64,000 nt of DNA from Saxidomus purpurata (Eukaryota; Mollusca; Bivalvia; Venerida; Veneridae), in assembly GCA_022818135.1 (NCBI GenBank), contig JAFMSR010000012.1, positions 28,416,178-28,480,177 of the forward strand. The letters run 5' to 3'. Positions 1 through 15,200 of this stretch are shown piece by piece. The notes below the pieces were generated by a model. It did no database searches and was not told the DNA's origin. It saw only the letters and a list, made by a program, of their open reading frames with translations. Made by a program: the position numbers and the translations under genes. Every line of letters starts with the position of its first letter. Position 1 is the first letter of the stretch.

Positions 1-730
1 TGATAGTACCTAGCAGGCAAAACTTTAACCAAATTTTCAAAGTCAAACAAGGGCCATAATTTGTACTAAATTTATTGAAGAGTTATCTGACTTGATTGTT
101 TGATACCCCTAAAGACATGAACAAAGTTTGAAGTCAATATCATAAGTGGTTACTGAAATATGTGCATGATAGTACTTAGCAGGCAAAACTTTAACCAAAT
201 TTTCAAAGTCAAACAAGGGCCATAATTTGTACTAAATTTATACAAGAGTTATCTGACTTGATTGTTTGATACCCCTAAAGACATGAACAAAGTTTGAAGT
301 CAATATCATAAGTGGTTACTGAAATATGTGCATGATAGTACTTAGCAGGCAAAACTTTAACCAAATTTTCAAAGTCAAACAAGGGCCATAATTTGTACTA
401 AATTTATACAAGAGTTATCTGACTTGATTGTATGATACCCCTAAAGACATGAACAAAGTTTCAAGTCAATATCATAAGTGGTTACTGAGATATGTGCATG
501 ATAGTACCTAGCAGGCAAAACTTTAACCAAATTTTCAAAGTCAAACAAGGGCCATAATTTGTACTAAATTTATACAAGAGTTATCTGCCTTGATTGTATG
601 ACACCCCTAAAGACATGAACAAAGTTTCAAGTCAATATCATTTTAAGTGGTTATTGAGATATGTGCATGATAGTACTAAGCAGGCAAAACTTTAAGCAAA
701 GAAGCAACGCCGACGCCGACGCACAAGTGA
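1..730. repeat. 166-bp tandem repeat, four copies plus a partial fifth
   Basis: Units start at 1, 167, 333, 499 and 668 (TGATAGTAC...). They are nearly identical, with a 3-base insertion in the fourth. Each has an AAACAAGGGCCATAATTTGT block and an AAGAGTTATCTG block, wording common in bivalve tandem repeats. The array begins before the window and ends in a GCCGACGCCGACGC tract, as pearl-like elements do. Decayed relatives appear near 39950-40180 and 59330-59560. Confidence 0.9.
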
Positions 731-3249
731 CTGTAATAGCTCTCCATATTCTCCGAATAGTCAAGCTAAAAAGGGTAGAATTAAAAAGGAAAGATACAGA
801 GAAGCTTCCTGCTTCTGTGAAAAGGTAATTTAACTGGATACCAGGTGTTTGTCACATAAAAGTTGTGTAGTAACATTGAAGGCATGTTGAATATAAATGC
901 AACGGTAAGTATTACTTTAGCCTTCAATCTTTATCTGCATCATATCAAATCATATTAATTTGACATTGAAGCCAGCCAGATAGTTTTCTGAGGCTGGGCA
1001 ACTGTTTAATATCAGGCTATCCATCCAAAAATGTGTCAAACTGCTGAGATGAATGAAGAGGCTACATCAGATTATACACTCCTCTTCACTCATTATTTGA
1101 ACGCATAACAATTTTGACTAAGCTTTTCTAGTACTTGGCTTTTCTGGACCAACTAGCCCAAGGTCTTTGATACTGGCATTCCTATATATTACTCATTAAT
1201 ATGGTCAACTGACACAACTCGTACGGTTCAAAAAAAAAACCCCCCCCCCTACGGTTAAAAAACCCCCCCCCCCCCCTTTTTCCACCCCCCCCCTGTTTGT
1301 TTCAAAACTTACATTTCATGTACCTTTTGTTTCAAAACTTATATTTTCAACCAGGAACAAAAGGTACTGATATGTTATCAAAGGCTGGAATTTATCATTA
1401 TTTTATTGAGATCTGTGTTATAGTGCTCAATAGTCAATATTGTATAATTTTCAGATGTTGAAGAGTTGAAATTAACTAAATTGTTGTTCGAGAAGTATAG
1501 AGTGGTGAACCTAGGGCGGACCCAGCGGTGGTATCTCCAAAAACTCTTTACAGAAAAACATAGGAAAAAATCAGGGTATTCAGCTTGACAGTCGATGAAA
1601 TTTGTTGCAAAACTGATAGCCGCATGTGAGCTCTGTGACATCACAGCGAACGATCAATGGTACTCGATCCATTTCCTAAAAATCTTAAATATGACTCAAA
1701 CCCTAGAAAGTTTTTGAAACTTATTTCTTTTGTATAAAAAAATATTCTATGGAAACTGTTATCTCTTGTAGTTAGTACTTAGGCTCTAAACTGTTTTTCC
1801 CCCTTTTTTGGTAGTCAAAATCACATACCGCCAGCTTGGTTCCCCCCCAAATTTCAAGTTAGACTGTGTCGTGTCAACAGCTCCCAGACCGACATAGCAC
1901 GATGCACCAAAATCTTGTTTCGACTTTTAAGCAGGATAACATTATGTTTTCACTGAGGCATCAAATTGTAAGGTTTCCTGCTTTCTGAACAGCTGATATA
2001 CATTCAAAATACCTCCAGCATAGGTTCCCCCACTCTAATGTAGTCTCCTCAAAATTCAGTTAATTGTTACTGTCACTTAATCAGAAATTCCATCGCCTTG
2101 ATAAATAAATTCACACAGAAATTTTTTGTACATAAATCAGTACACAAATAAAACAGGAAGCAAATTAACTAATTTTATGAGCGTGTCTAAAACCTACATT
2201 CGATGTTCAAGGGCCTATTTTGTCTTAAAGTACCTAAGTTAAACTAAAATAAACATAAAAATTATTTTTGTCATTTACATGATGAAAATAAAACAATTTT
2301 CGAAAGTCCCGTTATTCATTATTTTAGTAACACTTCAAATGAATGATTACGTAGGGTACGAGTTGACTTTTTTTCAAAACATTCTCTTCATTTCTACGAC
2401 TTTCGGATACAATTTTGCAAAATAAGAGCAAAATAACGTATTTCAATGAAAAAATTTAATGATGATTGATAAAAAAAATATTATCTCAAAGATACTGAAT
2501 AAAAAATGTTAAGGTACGAGTTGACTTTTTTGAAAACAAAATCAGGTACGAGTTGACCAATTCAGGTACGAGATGACTAAGGTACGAGGTGACTTAGGTG
2601 CGAGTTGACTGGTTACCCACAACAAAGACCAATTTAGTTATGGTAGCAGAACTTGACCAACACTACAGTACCTAAATCAACTCCAGTGTTCCCTGTTTAA
2701 ATGCTTGACAGAACAAAGCAGCCACCAAGAACAACAAAATTTAAAAATAGCGGCATTTACACTTACAGCAGTGTTTTGGAAGCCAGGACTAAACCAACAC
2801 TACCTGATCAGACGATTGGCAGATCGCTCATGATCACTTAGCATATATATCAGTAAATTACAAAAATATCTAAAAAAATTGTACCCGGAACGTAGAAGCA
2901 GCTGCAGCTCCACTCATAATGCTTCAGACTGTGCGATGACAAGAATTATGTTGAGGTACCCAGTAACTTTTATTATGCAACTATTGAACTAATGACACCG
3001 GTCTTCACAGCTGTATGACCTTCACCTTCATGCTTTTATTTTAGGTAAAGCTACAATCTCATTAAGTTCGAATAATAAAATCTCAGGGAATTTGTCATCA
3101 ACTCCAACAAAGTAGACTAGAATCATTCTCAATTAGTTTCATAGCTTAATTCTCTTATGCTTTAAATATTTTCTAATTTTCTTTCATAATTCAGTTCAAC
3201 TTGCTATTTCGAACACACGGCTTGCGAAATTCATCTGTCAGCAAGAAAG
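731..3249. other. Non-coding, low-complexity flank upstream of DDX1
   Basis: No gene was recognised. It contains poly(C) tracts at 1236-1293 and several short GGTACGAGTTGAC repeats (listed separately). The last few hundred bases should hold the DDX1 promoter. Confidence 0.5.
2351..2615. repeat. Cluster of GGTACGAGTTGAC 13-mers
   Basis: At least six copies or one-base variants on the + strand (about 2356, 2512, 2545, 2563, 2580, 2597), the last four spaced ~17-18 bp. A related ACAACTCGTAC occurs near 1214. The spacing and the abrupt end at GGTTACCC suggest subterminal repeats of a transposon end, but no partner end was identified. Confidence 0.6.
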
Positions 3250-3265
3250 ATGACTGCTTTCGAAG
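3250..3265 (+). CDS. DDX1: DDX1 exon 1
   Basis: Sixteen coding bases encode MTAFE plus the first base of a GAA codon, followed by a gtaag donor. The human protein begins MAAFSEMGV; here exon 1 joined to exon 2 gives MTAFEEMGV, which fixes this ATG as the start. The 5' UTR lies directly upstream. No TATA box was clear. Confidence 0.85.
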
Positions 3266-6200
3266 GTAAGAGTTTTTATGTGTTTATAGGTATTTGAACG
3301 TGTTTTTGAAAACAACAAACACGTGTTTGCATCAAGCATTGATCTTTTAAGGGAATCAATACAAACGACAAAGGTGTTAACTCGAAATTAAATTGTAATC
3401 TGCATATGTTGTGACTGTCGGTACTTTTTCAAGATGGCGGCGCCCATGGATGCTGCAACTGTCAATAATTCCGGCTCATATATTTTCGGGTTTGAGCTTC
3501 GCCTTTTATTGACAATTTGAAGTCATTAATATTTCTTTGATGTTGAAGATGTTGGAAATATGAAATACAGAAATTCACCTAAAGTACGAAAAATAATTAA
3601 TTTAGTGTAGGTGGCCCTGTTTCGGTGACCCCTTGAAAGTATGCAGTCATTTTTAATTGCAATATTTTGGATAACTATTTATACCTGGGTTGTGAACTAT
3701 ACCATTTAATCTTCCTTCAGATTGGAATAAAATGTGCTGACAGCGATAGTTTAATCATGGAGTTGATATTTCTAGGGTAACCCTACTTTTGAGGCCTTTT
3801 TCTTATTTACTTTTTTACACTTTCAAGTTAGTGGACTGTGGTCACTTTATTCTCTTCTTCAAGTGACTGTTGTGCCTGTTTTCTCTTTGTATAGAATAGC
3901 TACCTATAAGAACTTCTTGATAAGGCATTTATATGCTTATAGTTTTTAAAAGGATGGCCCACTCTTGAGAAGTGGTGACTAACTTTCAGATCTTTTACAT
4001 TTTATATATAAAAAACTCTTTTTTTCCCCACCCTAACCCCATCCCTTGTGCTTCATAGTATTTATAATACATTGTAAACATTAAATTGAATGTGCTTTGT
4101 ATCTCAATATAAACAAGTCTCATGCTGGTTATTAATTATTTTTTGTTCAGTTTGTGATAGTAAACTTCGAGTAAATGCAAAATACTGGCTATTGTCACTA
4201 GTTTACAAATGAAGTAGGGGTCACTGTAAAGGTCGACTGAGTTCTGTAGTGCAAAAAGGGGTGTCAGCAACAGCCTATTAATTTTGTTGGAGTATTTTTC
4301 ACTTTATTAACCACACAAAAAGGACTAATAACACAATAGTAATTCACAAAGGAATAGGTCTCCCAACAGTTGGAATTCTGCCTGAAGTATTCTTAGGGTC
4401 ACTGAAACTGGTCCTTCGAGGATAAATTCTTTACATAGCCTTTGCCTGAATGTAACAACTGAAGTCAGTGCACATATATGTGCAGAGGGTATCTGAGCTG
4501 ATTGTGTTGTTGGTAGGGTAAAAAGGTCATGACAATTTGATCACCTCAACTAGGCCTAAAAAAAGTTTGTTTCCTACCTTACTTTATCCTGACCCAAAAG
4601 TTTTTATGACCCTGAACAATTTCATTATGGAATTTGGTGTTGCCTGTGATCAAAAAGCATTTGACAAACTATGCAAAGAAGTTTGTATGTGTTGAGTTCT
4701 GAGTTTATAAACCAGGGCACATAGTAAGTGAATGGACATCAGTGCTTTTTAAGCTACTTTTACCACCCAGCTGAATTTGTTATTGTACAAAGACCAAGAC
4801 GATGAGATTATAGATAAAGACCAAGACGTAACCTGACACCTTTAACATGTTTAATCCAAATGAGTTTTTTTAACAAGAAGTTTTTAGAACTGAAGTAATT
4901 GATCAGTAAGTGAACAGTGTGTAAATAGTGATAAATTACTATGAAATATTAGTTAAATATTTTATGAAAACTTTAAAGACATTACAATGCAAAACAGGGA
5001 AAACATCATTGAAAAAGGCTGAAGAAACCACTGGTTCAATGTGCTATTACATAGCAAATCACAGGATACAACAATATAAAAGCTATATAGTAAGAACAAA
5101 GTCTTACATCAATTTTAGGGTTTTGTATTTTTTCATGCCTTGCTATTAGTATTACTGTAAGATATCTGTTTACACTTCAATTATACAGAAACAGAAAGTG
5201 ACTGACTTAAGCTGGCTAGGATTCAGCTTTTGCTTGTTAAGGTTAAATTTTGTATGGAAATAAAAAGTGCTGAAATTGCTCTAAAAGCTAATATAGCAAC
5301 CTATCACTGGGAAAGCCAATCTATTAATTTGTTATGGGAAATCTTAACAAAAAGGAAAAGAATCTGTATAATGTTACTGGAAATTATCTCACTATTAAAT
5401 GAGCAAATATTATCGAGGATGGGGGGTGCTTGATGTAAGATGTTAATCGCGCGATCTTTATTCCATGAGAGCACTTTTGAATTTGCCCTTTTTGGAACAA
5501 GTTACAACTGAGTCAGATAATGAGTTTCAATCGCAAATTGTTTGAGGAACAAATTATTTTTTGTAAATATCTGTGTTACTTGTCACTTGTATAATTGATT
5601 AAGAATTGGATCTTTGTTGTTGTTGGGAAAATTTATGTCATTAGCGGGGATGGCCACCAGGTTGTAAAAGATCTTGTGTAGGAATGTCAGGCGCTAGTCT
5701 GGTTGGAATTCCTTTAAGGATTTCCACTTTAGGTCACGCATAATGTTAGAAACACTACTTTTGTGCCCAAAGTCGTTAGAAACGACATGCGCTGCACGCC
5801 TTTGCACACCCTCCAGCTTGTCTATGTCTTTCTGGAGGTAGGGGTCCCAAACAACACTTGCGTAATCCAACACAGATTAAACTAGGGAAATGTATAGAAT
5901 GGTAAAGCAAACATACTACTAGTTAAGGGACAAGTAATGGAGACAACAAATCCTGCAGAATAGAAATCTACTAGCTAGTCGCTCTTGTTAATAATCAGTC
6001 TGTAGAAAGGCTGTCTGTGAAAAAAAGTTTTAAAGTTTATTTTAAAAAAACACACACTATCCATGCTATCAGTGCATGATATTGACACTTTTTATGCCCT
6101 CAGCAGGCTGGTAATATTGCCCAATCGGGGTTAAAAGCCCAATCAAGCTTTTACTGCCCGATCAAGCTTGAATTTATCAATAGAAATTATCTTTTTGTAA

Positions 6201-9200
6201 ATATTTTGATAAATATTTTACAGATAACTTCTGAAATCCTAGAATATGTTACATTCAACATTACAGTATGCGAGAAGTCAACATCACTCAACCATAATCA
6301 GCCACTTTTTGCGCAAGAATTCTGGCACCTTTACTTTCACTTTCCATGTTTTTTTAATATAAAATAAGCCAAGCCTCTTGAGCAAAAAAGTGTAAATTTT
6401 ATTTGGATAAAAAGTAAGTGTTTATAACGAGGGAACACCAGCTGAAGATATGTAGAACTTTCAAAGCAATTCATTAAATATTTCTTGAAATATTTATATA
6501 AGTCTTAGTTTCTTTTCATAAATTTAAGCCCAATCCGGCAATAAAAGCTTGATTTGGCTTCTAAGCCCGATCAGGCAATGTTACCAGCCTGCTCAAAGGG
6601 CGGCATATTAACATAGCACCGTCTGATCGTCCATCAGGGTTTACCAGGAATTCCCGTCGTGGGAAATATCCAAAATTTGACAAAAATGGGAAATAGTGGA
6701 AATACTATAACAATAATACTGAGACAAACAGTCAAGTATTATTTTAGTCACATACATAGCAAAGACATTTTTCAGAAAATGTATAAATCATTTGTATGTT
6801 TTTACTGCTAAAAGTTTTTATAAAACTTTGGAAAATAATACAATCCAAATCAACTTACATGACATTGTATCAGAAAAATGTCTCCTACTGGATGGTGTTT
6901 CTGGACCCCCCCCAATCAAAATGTAGGCTGGGCACATCATGTGCAACTGCTTGACCAGGACACTTAGATGTATGCGCTTTAAGTTTGTCACTTTTCCCAC
7001 TGACAACATTTTTACAGTCCTTGCATGAAATTTTTTTTAGATCCCTCTACAACAATATCATAAAAATTCCAAGCAGGGTCCTTAGGTTTAAACCTCGACA
7101 TGACTGCTTCATTTGAGAGGTGACAATAATAAGAGGGATTTATTTACTACGGTCTGAACATAATAGGGAAAATGATGACTAGAAATCAAATTATATAGGG
7201 ATTATTAGATTTATTTGAGCTTCATTCTTTATGAATGGATATACAGTTCAAATTACATATCAGAGTACCCCAGGCAAAATAAAAGTTTATCTAATGGTCA
7301 AAAGTTGTGAATATTCAAGTCATCTCTGATCTAATTAGGTGATAATATATGGATTCAGGTAGACCACATGGTTAAGCACCATGAATGACACCTATTATTG
7401 TGGTATAATTTGGGGCCTACTGTAAAACCCAGATAACTTGGCAGTTGAGAACAATGGTTTAGGGATTATATAGCAGCTCAACTAACTCTTTATCCAAATT
7501 TGATAGTAATTTCCTCTGAAAGATTAATTTTTTCAAGTCTTGACTAACTTTGCAGGGGTGTGGATTTCCCATGTCCAAGTTTTTGCCTGCAAACAAGTGG
7601 ATTTTTCTGCCCAAGTTGTCCGTGGACAAGTCAAAACTCGAAAAACTATAGAAAATGAAATTGATGATGCACAACAGTCTCATATAATCATACCTAGACC
7701 CTCTCCCAGTCATGCAGAAACAACTCAGCATTGTATTAAAAACCTTTGTCATATTTTTTGCTTTTAAAAGTCAGGCAGTTATAAATTTGAAAAACATAGG
7801 TATTTAAACTAAGGATGGGAAAGAATATTCAAATATTAGAATATTCGCATTCCTTCCGAAAATTCGAATGCAAATTTCGTGTTTTTAATAATAATTTTTA
7901 TTTTTAAAACATCAGTTTCATTCAATATTTATTTATTAATTAATCAATCGTAATAAACCCCTCAGGTCATATATACCTGTTTTAAACAGACCCGTTTTCA
8001 ATTAAATTAATGGTTTATTAGCCTACTTTTGGTCGATCGGTGTTTTGATAACAAGTGTTAGATGTGTAAATTACGATCTTAAATTGCTACAAGTTGTTGT
8101 TTAATAATTGACACTTGTAATCATAATCTCGCACCTTCAATTCAAATTTTGTAGATCATGCAAAGATAGTCGACTGCAACTTTTTTCACATAATGTTAAT
8201 GATGCAACCGCTGAGAGTATTTTTGTCAAAAAAAATTGAGAGAGAAAATAACATTTTGTGTATCATTTACAAAGTGCGTTGATCACATAAAATTAACACG
8301 TAATACAATTAGTAAAAGATCGGCCACGAAAATATGTTTTACGAGACTTTAAATATTTTTTACAGCTTACCCTCTAGATCTATGCAGAATAATAGTAAAA
8401 AGTCATCAAGTAAATTTTCGTCCCGATAATTGTCCGCATTTGTGCTTTAGAAATTTTGCCAAAACATCGACGAAACGTGTTTATTACTGTTGATGAGCCG
8501 GTCCGGAAACATGACAGATATCTGTCAGGGATGCGTAATGACAATATTCCAGTGTGAAAAAAATCTTAACAATCAATTTTATCATCATGTTACAACAGAA
8601 ACTCTACGTTTTCCTTTTTATGTTTCTATTATTTTAGAATTTCAGACTAAATAAAAAATAAAAACTCGACCATTAATAAAAGCAAATAACGTAAAGCATA
8701 CAAACGCAGGTGTGTAGTTCAATACGTTATTTCTGACATGTAAAATTTGGATAACAAACATATCGAATTTTCATTCGAATATATTCGAATAAGCTATACA
8801 AATATTTGAATATCGATTTCGGTATTCGTTCCCATCTTTAGTTTAAACGTAACCATATATCAGGGATCAGGAAATTTTGAAACCTCAATCGGTCCGGACA
8901 AGTCGAGGGAACATCGTCAACCGCCCCCCCCCCCGAAAAAAAAGTTACAAAAACGTAAAAAAAAAAAAAAAAATGAAAAATTTGTACGTGATTTATATAT
9001 TTTTCAACCATCTTTCCATTGTTGTGCATGATCATGGAACGGTTAAAGTATTTAGTTTCCTCCTTTGGATTCCAAAATGTTTCCAAAAACGAAAATGTTT
9101 ATCTTCTTTCATTATTGATTAGTAAATCTCACGAGTCGATAAAATAAATGCGCCGTTCACGTGGAGCGTTCCATTTTCTAAGGGATAAACTTTACATAAT

Positions 9201-12200
9201 TTTCGCCATAAAGGAATAAGAAACGGAATTTCTAAGTAATAAGAAAAATATCGAGCCAGTTTTCATAAATAAATATGATAATTTCCATGTGATTTTATCA
9301 TTGAAAGTGTGTTCAATTTTGTTTAGAACTGATTCAAAGTCACCCCCACAAAGTTTTGTAATAATCCATGTGTCAGGTATAGGCAATATAATTTTTGTTG
9401 TCTGGTTTCGTTTTGAATAATTTTTTTATGCCTCTCGAGTTGCCAGACCGATTAACATTATCTTTCGGCTTCCCCTTCCGACTTTCGGAAGCATTTACTA
9501 CCGGTTGCCGGTCCGGTTATTTGTTTCGTTATTATTCTCCCGATTATCATAAGCCGGTTTGCCATTTCGGTCATTTGATTTTTTGAACATCGCAAATATG
9601 TGGCGTTGTGCCATTTCAGCAATAAATCGAAAGGCATTGAATGCCCGAACATGATACATTATATAGCCAGCACTATTTGAATAATAAAAATTAACTCTTG
9701 GGTTTTATCTTTTAATAATTTCTTTCAACTGTTTTCTTACCGGTCAAAAGTACACGTGGACCGAATCGTTTTTAATTAAATCATAATGACCAATAATGTT
9801 GGCAAAGTGTAGGTAATGATTAGCGGCCTTAAGACAATCGGTCCGGCATAGAGTCAATCGGAGCTGCAAACACATTAATAAAATCCTTTAATCAATAACG
9901 TGTTAGCGACGCCCGAGGACCAATTAGGTAAAGACCGCAGCGGGTTATTAACATGACACGTTTATTGGGGTATTGGATAGGTGCTAATAACACAGATGCT
10001 ATGTGTAATTACACAAGCAACTCCTTTTGTCATATTTAAGCGATTTTATGACTTTTTTAAAAAAAATCTCGGACCGATTTTTAAGCAACTTTTGGTGACG
10101 TGAATCGGTCCAGCAAGTTGAAAATCGGTCCAGACCGGCAAATTTTCGGTTTTCCTGATCCCTGCCATATATGAAATAAACATCTAACGGTATGTGTGAT
10201 ACTTCAGTTTCTAACAACATTTCCTGTCTGATGATCAAAGTTTTATTGGAAATTTTTGATAAGTTGTTTTAAGCTCATCTGGCACAAAGTGCCAGAGTGA
10301 GCTACTAGGATTGCATTCGGGGTCACTTGATTTTACATAGACTTATACAGGTAAAACTTAAAAACAAATTCTCCTCTGAACCCACAGGGCCTAGAGCTTA
10401 AATATTTAGCATGTAGCATTGCCTTAAAGAGATTTCTTCAAAGTTTGTTCAAATCATTCATACCCCTGGGGTCAATATTTGCCCTACCCAGGGGGTCACT
10501 TGTTTTACAAAAACGTATATAGGAAATCCTATTTGGTATGTAACATTGTCTTGTGGTCTTCCACCTTTTTTTGTTCAAATCATGCCTCTTGGGTCCCATC
10601 AGGCAAGTGGACTTGTTTTCAGGTCAGCGATTAAGGGCCATCTGGCATCATGGCCCTCTTGTTTAAATTTACGGTCCTCAAGCTAATATAGATTAATGCT
10701 CTATTTCAGAAATGGGAGTGATGCCAGAGATTGGGCAGGCTGTTGAAGAAATGGATTGGAGGTCAGAAGAAAAATAAATTTTTTAAATGTTCAATGTCAG
10801 TTAAAACTGTTCATAATTTTCATAATTAAACTGTTCATGTACTTCATACATTCCAATTTCATTTGAAGTCAATTAAGATTGGTAAGACATTTATTTACCT
10901 GGATTACTTGATTGCTGAATAATCTTTGAACATGTATTTTAAAGCAGCTATTGACTGACTTAGATCTTACTGTAATATGCAGATGTAATAAATAATGAAT
11001 ACCTTAAATAACTGGGGACTTTTGTCTGCTTCAGTTTAGCTTGACAATGTATAGTCTTGAGTAAAAGCAGCTGATCAAGTCTATCATTCATTTACTGATA
11101 AATCTTCACTTTATTTAACCTTGAAATCTCAAATTCTACGTAGGAAGGGTGATCAAGAATTACTTGTAACCAAACCGTTGCTATATCTTTTAACTAGTCA
11201 AAATTTTAATTTGATTTTATATACAAATAAAGTTCAGTTTGTAAAACATCTTTGAACAACATTATAAATTGCCCTGAAAGAAATTTTCAGCATTTCTATA
11301 ATATCCATTTTCCAACAGATTGGGGATACAGTGATGTACTAAATCTACATTACATGTAAAGCTGCGTGTGAATTTATTATGTTTGTAAGGTTGAATTTTG
11401 GTGCCACGTTTCATGTATGGTAATCACCTGATGCCAGATATATACACTTGATAATATTTCTGTCAGTACAAATCACTAAATAACAAGTTGTCAAGTTTTG
11501 TTGAATATGGAGTAATCATGAAATCGGAACTTTATGAAAGGGAAGTTTCTTTAGAAGATGAGAAAGGAGAGATTTGTTAGAGTGTGCCAGGTATAACATT
11601 GATTTCAGGATTCTAGATTAACATGTTAGGAATTCTTGCGCTCATTAATGATATAAAGGAAAATATTAAAAGTAGTCAAGCACTATATAGTGTAGTGTGT
11701 GCATTTTTCCCTACTGTTATTTTAGGTAGAATTAAAAAACCCCAAATATTCTGCAATACAAACATTATTACTTTATATCTCCCTAGCTTACCAACTGACG
11801 TTCAGGCAGAAGCTATTCCCATGATTCTTGGCGGTGGAGACGTCCTCATGGTATTGATGATTTTATTTCAGATATTTCCTATGTCCTAGTTTGGTATACT
11901 AAAATAATACTAAAATATGAATGATATTGTAGTTTTTCATACGGGTATATAGGTAATTTGAGTATCAAATTAGTATCCAGCATAAATGACTTCCAGTATA
12001 TAAATTGCATGAACTATAATATAGAGAATAATTGTTGGTTTTGGTGTAATATCTCGTTACAATTTCACCAAGCAGGCACCAAAAGTGATATTTTCACAAG
12101 TAGTGCAGCCAGGAGTGAAAATAACCACTTTTGGTGTTCATGAGTGAAATTAACGTGATAATACACCTATACCACCAATTTTTCTGTTTATTAAATTGTT

Positions 12201-15200
12201 AAAAATCTACTTTTGTTGAGCCTGTCTCTGTAAGATATTGAAACTTGCAGGAATCATCATCAGAAAGCATGGCACAAATGACGTCATTTTAACGACGTCA
12301 TCATTGCATGGTTTCCAGCATTCATTACACTCGGTATACTGTTTAGGTCACCTGGCACAAAGTGTCAGACTGAGCTATTAGGATCATTCTCTGTCAGGGG
12401 TCCGTCGTCCATCGTCCATCCGTCCGTCCACCATTTCCTTCAAACAACATCTCTGAAACCATTGGGCCAATGTTGATGAAACTTTGCTATGACAACAAAT
12501 AGGAAAAACTTTAAAATCTTCTTCTCTGAAATCACAAGGCCTAAAGCTTAGCTATTAGGCATGTAGCATTGTCTAGTGGACCTCTAATAAGATTGTTCAA
12601 ATTATGATCCCCGCGTCAAAATCAACTGCGGGCGGGTGGTCACTTAGTTTTGCATAGGTTTTATAAAGGAAAAGCTTTGAAAATCTTTTCTGAAACCACA
12701 AGGCCTAGAGCTTAGATATTTAGCAAGTGGCATTGACTACTAGACCTCTACCTAGATTGTTCAAATTATGAGCCCCGGTTCAAAATTGACCCTGCCCAGG
12801 GGTCACTGAGTTTTACATAGGCTTATATAGGAAAAACTTAAAAATCTTCTTCTGTTTGAAACCATATGGTCTAGAGCTTAGATATTTAGCATGTGGCATT
12901 GACTACTAGACCTCTACCAAGATTGATCAAATTATGACCCCTGGGTCAAATTATGACCGCCTGGGGGGTCATTGGGTTTTACATAGGCTTATATAGGAAA
13001 AAACTTTAAAAATCTTCTCTGAAACCACAAGGCCTAGAGCTTAGATATTTGGCATGTGGCATTGTCTAGTAGACCTCTACCAAGATTGTTCAAATAATGA
13101 CCACTTGGTCAAAATTGACCCTGCCCAGGGGTCACTGGGTTTTACATAGGCTTATATAGGAAAAATTACAAAAATCTTCTGAGAAACCACAAGGCCTAGA
13201 GCTTACTAGATATTTAGCATTTAGCATTGTCTGGTGGACCTCTACCAAGATTGTTCAAATCATGACCCCCTAGTCAAAATAAACCCTTCCAGGGAGGTGG
13301 GTAAGTCACTTGATTTTACACAGGCTTATATAGGGAAAACTTAAAAAAACACAAGGCCGACAGGCAGATAATAGATATTTGAAATGTTACTTAGCATTGT
13401 GTAGTGGACCTCTACGAATTATGTTAGAATCATGACCCCTTTTATTATAGCCAATGGTAGTCAGGCGAGTGATATAGGGCCATCATGGCCCTCTTGTTTA
13501 TGTTAATCGGGGTTAAAGATTGCAAAAACAGTGAAAATAAAAATGGTAATCCACTGTTTCAAAACAGTTACTGTGGATTATCACTTTTATTTCACTGAGA
13601 AAACTCTACAAAAATCACTGGAAAACATAAGATAAATAATACTTAACGATCGAAAATATTATGATTAAAAGTATTTGTAGATGTTACACTATTCTTCATT
13701 TAAGTAGGAACATTGTTTCAAAAACGATACATGGTTAAACGTATTATACCGTATACATAAAAAGTAACAGTCTTGTACAATGTCTTATTTTAAATTTATC
13801 ATGCTTTAATTTTCAGGCTGCAGAGACAGGGAGTGGGAAAACAGGGGTAAGTATTTTCTCAAACATGTAAACAGTACAACATGTTATCTTGTTCCCTATG
13901 CTTTAATAGTTTAGGAGGGAGGGTTGGGGGAAACAGCACTTGTTTTACATAGATTTTTATAGGAAAAACTTCAGAAATTATTCTCTATGGGCTTAGATAT
14001 TTGGTGTCCAAGTTTGTTCAAATCATGCCCCATGGGATTCAAAATTGACCATGCCCAGGGAGTTGCTTGACTCTTGGGTAAAAATTGGCCTGTCCCAGGG
14101 CTCACCCTATTTTATATATAGCACCTTGTCTAAAACCAAGAGACCCAGAGATTAAATAGTTGATTTGTAGCATGGCCTTGTGGTCATTTACAAAGATTGT
14201 TTAAATTATGCCCCCTGGAGTCAAAATTGGCAATCCTGGGGATGATTATTTAACATACACATATATAGGATTCATAAAATAAATTCTTCTCCATAATTGC
14301 AAGGTATGTAACATTGTCTAGTAGTTTTGTACCTAAACAAGTGTCAAAGTTGGTCCCACTCCTTTTACCAAGTACAGTAACCAATGGTTTCCAGGTGAAA
14401 TAGGGCTGTCATGGCCCTCTTGTGTATGAGAAGAAGTCTGATTTCATATTGAAATTACACACTAGTCTCTCATGTAAACAATCAGTCAAGGTTTGTCAGA
14501 AGCAGGCAGAAGACTGTCAAATTGTTTAAAGTTTTATCAAGTTAATTCACCCTAGAGGTATGGAGAAAAACGAATTTCCCAGATACAAAATTTAAACAAA
14601 TTGACATTGCAATTTTGTCTACAAAATTTTACCAAATTGACATTGCAATCTTGTCTCTCATGCATTCAATTAGGTTTGTCAGAAGCAGGCAGAAGACTGT
14701 CAAATTGTTTAAAGTTTTATCAACTTAATTCACCCTAGAGGTACAGAGAAAAACTAATTTTCCAGAGACAAATTTTAACCAAATTGACATTGCATACAAA
14801 GTAACAAGTGTTGTCAGTATTTCCATGACATCATAAAAGTATGTTTTATATCAGATGTACAGTCTATTCTTATTATCTCCCTTTGATGCAAAGTTGCAAA
14901 TAGATTTGACTGTGATCATAAAATGTTTGATGTTTTCCAGGCATTCTGTCTGCCAATCCTGCAGATTGTGTATGAAACTCTGAAGGACCTTGAAGAGGGG
15001 AAGTCCAGTAGAGCCCCTTCAAAGTCAAAAGGTAAATTTATTCTCTTTTTTGTCAGTTCTCATGAAAGATAAATAGTTCAAATTATTTTGAATTTAAGTA
15101 AAAGTCAAAATAAAATATATTACGTGCCAAATGTCTACGTATCAGCAAGGGGTTTGACATTAAAGGAACATAGATAGATAGACTACCATATCATAAAGCC

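Noticed and set aside
1236..1293. Poly(C) runs
   Set aside because: Homopolymers with probable length error; no structure beyond low complexity.
3434..3520. ATG-initiated 28-codon frame starting [10 protein letters not shown]
   Set aside because: Very short; the ATG lies inside a canonical YY1 site and no continuation or donor was evident.
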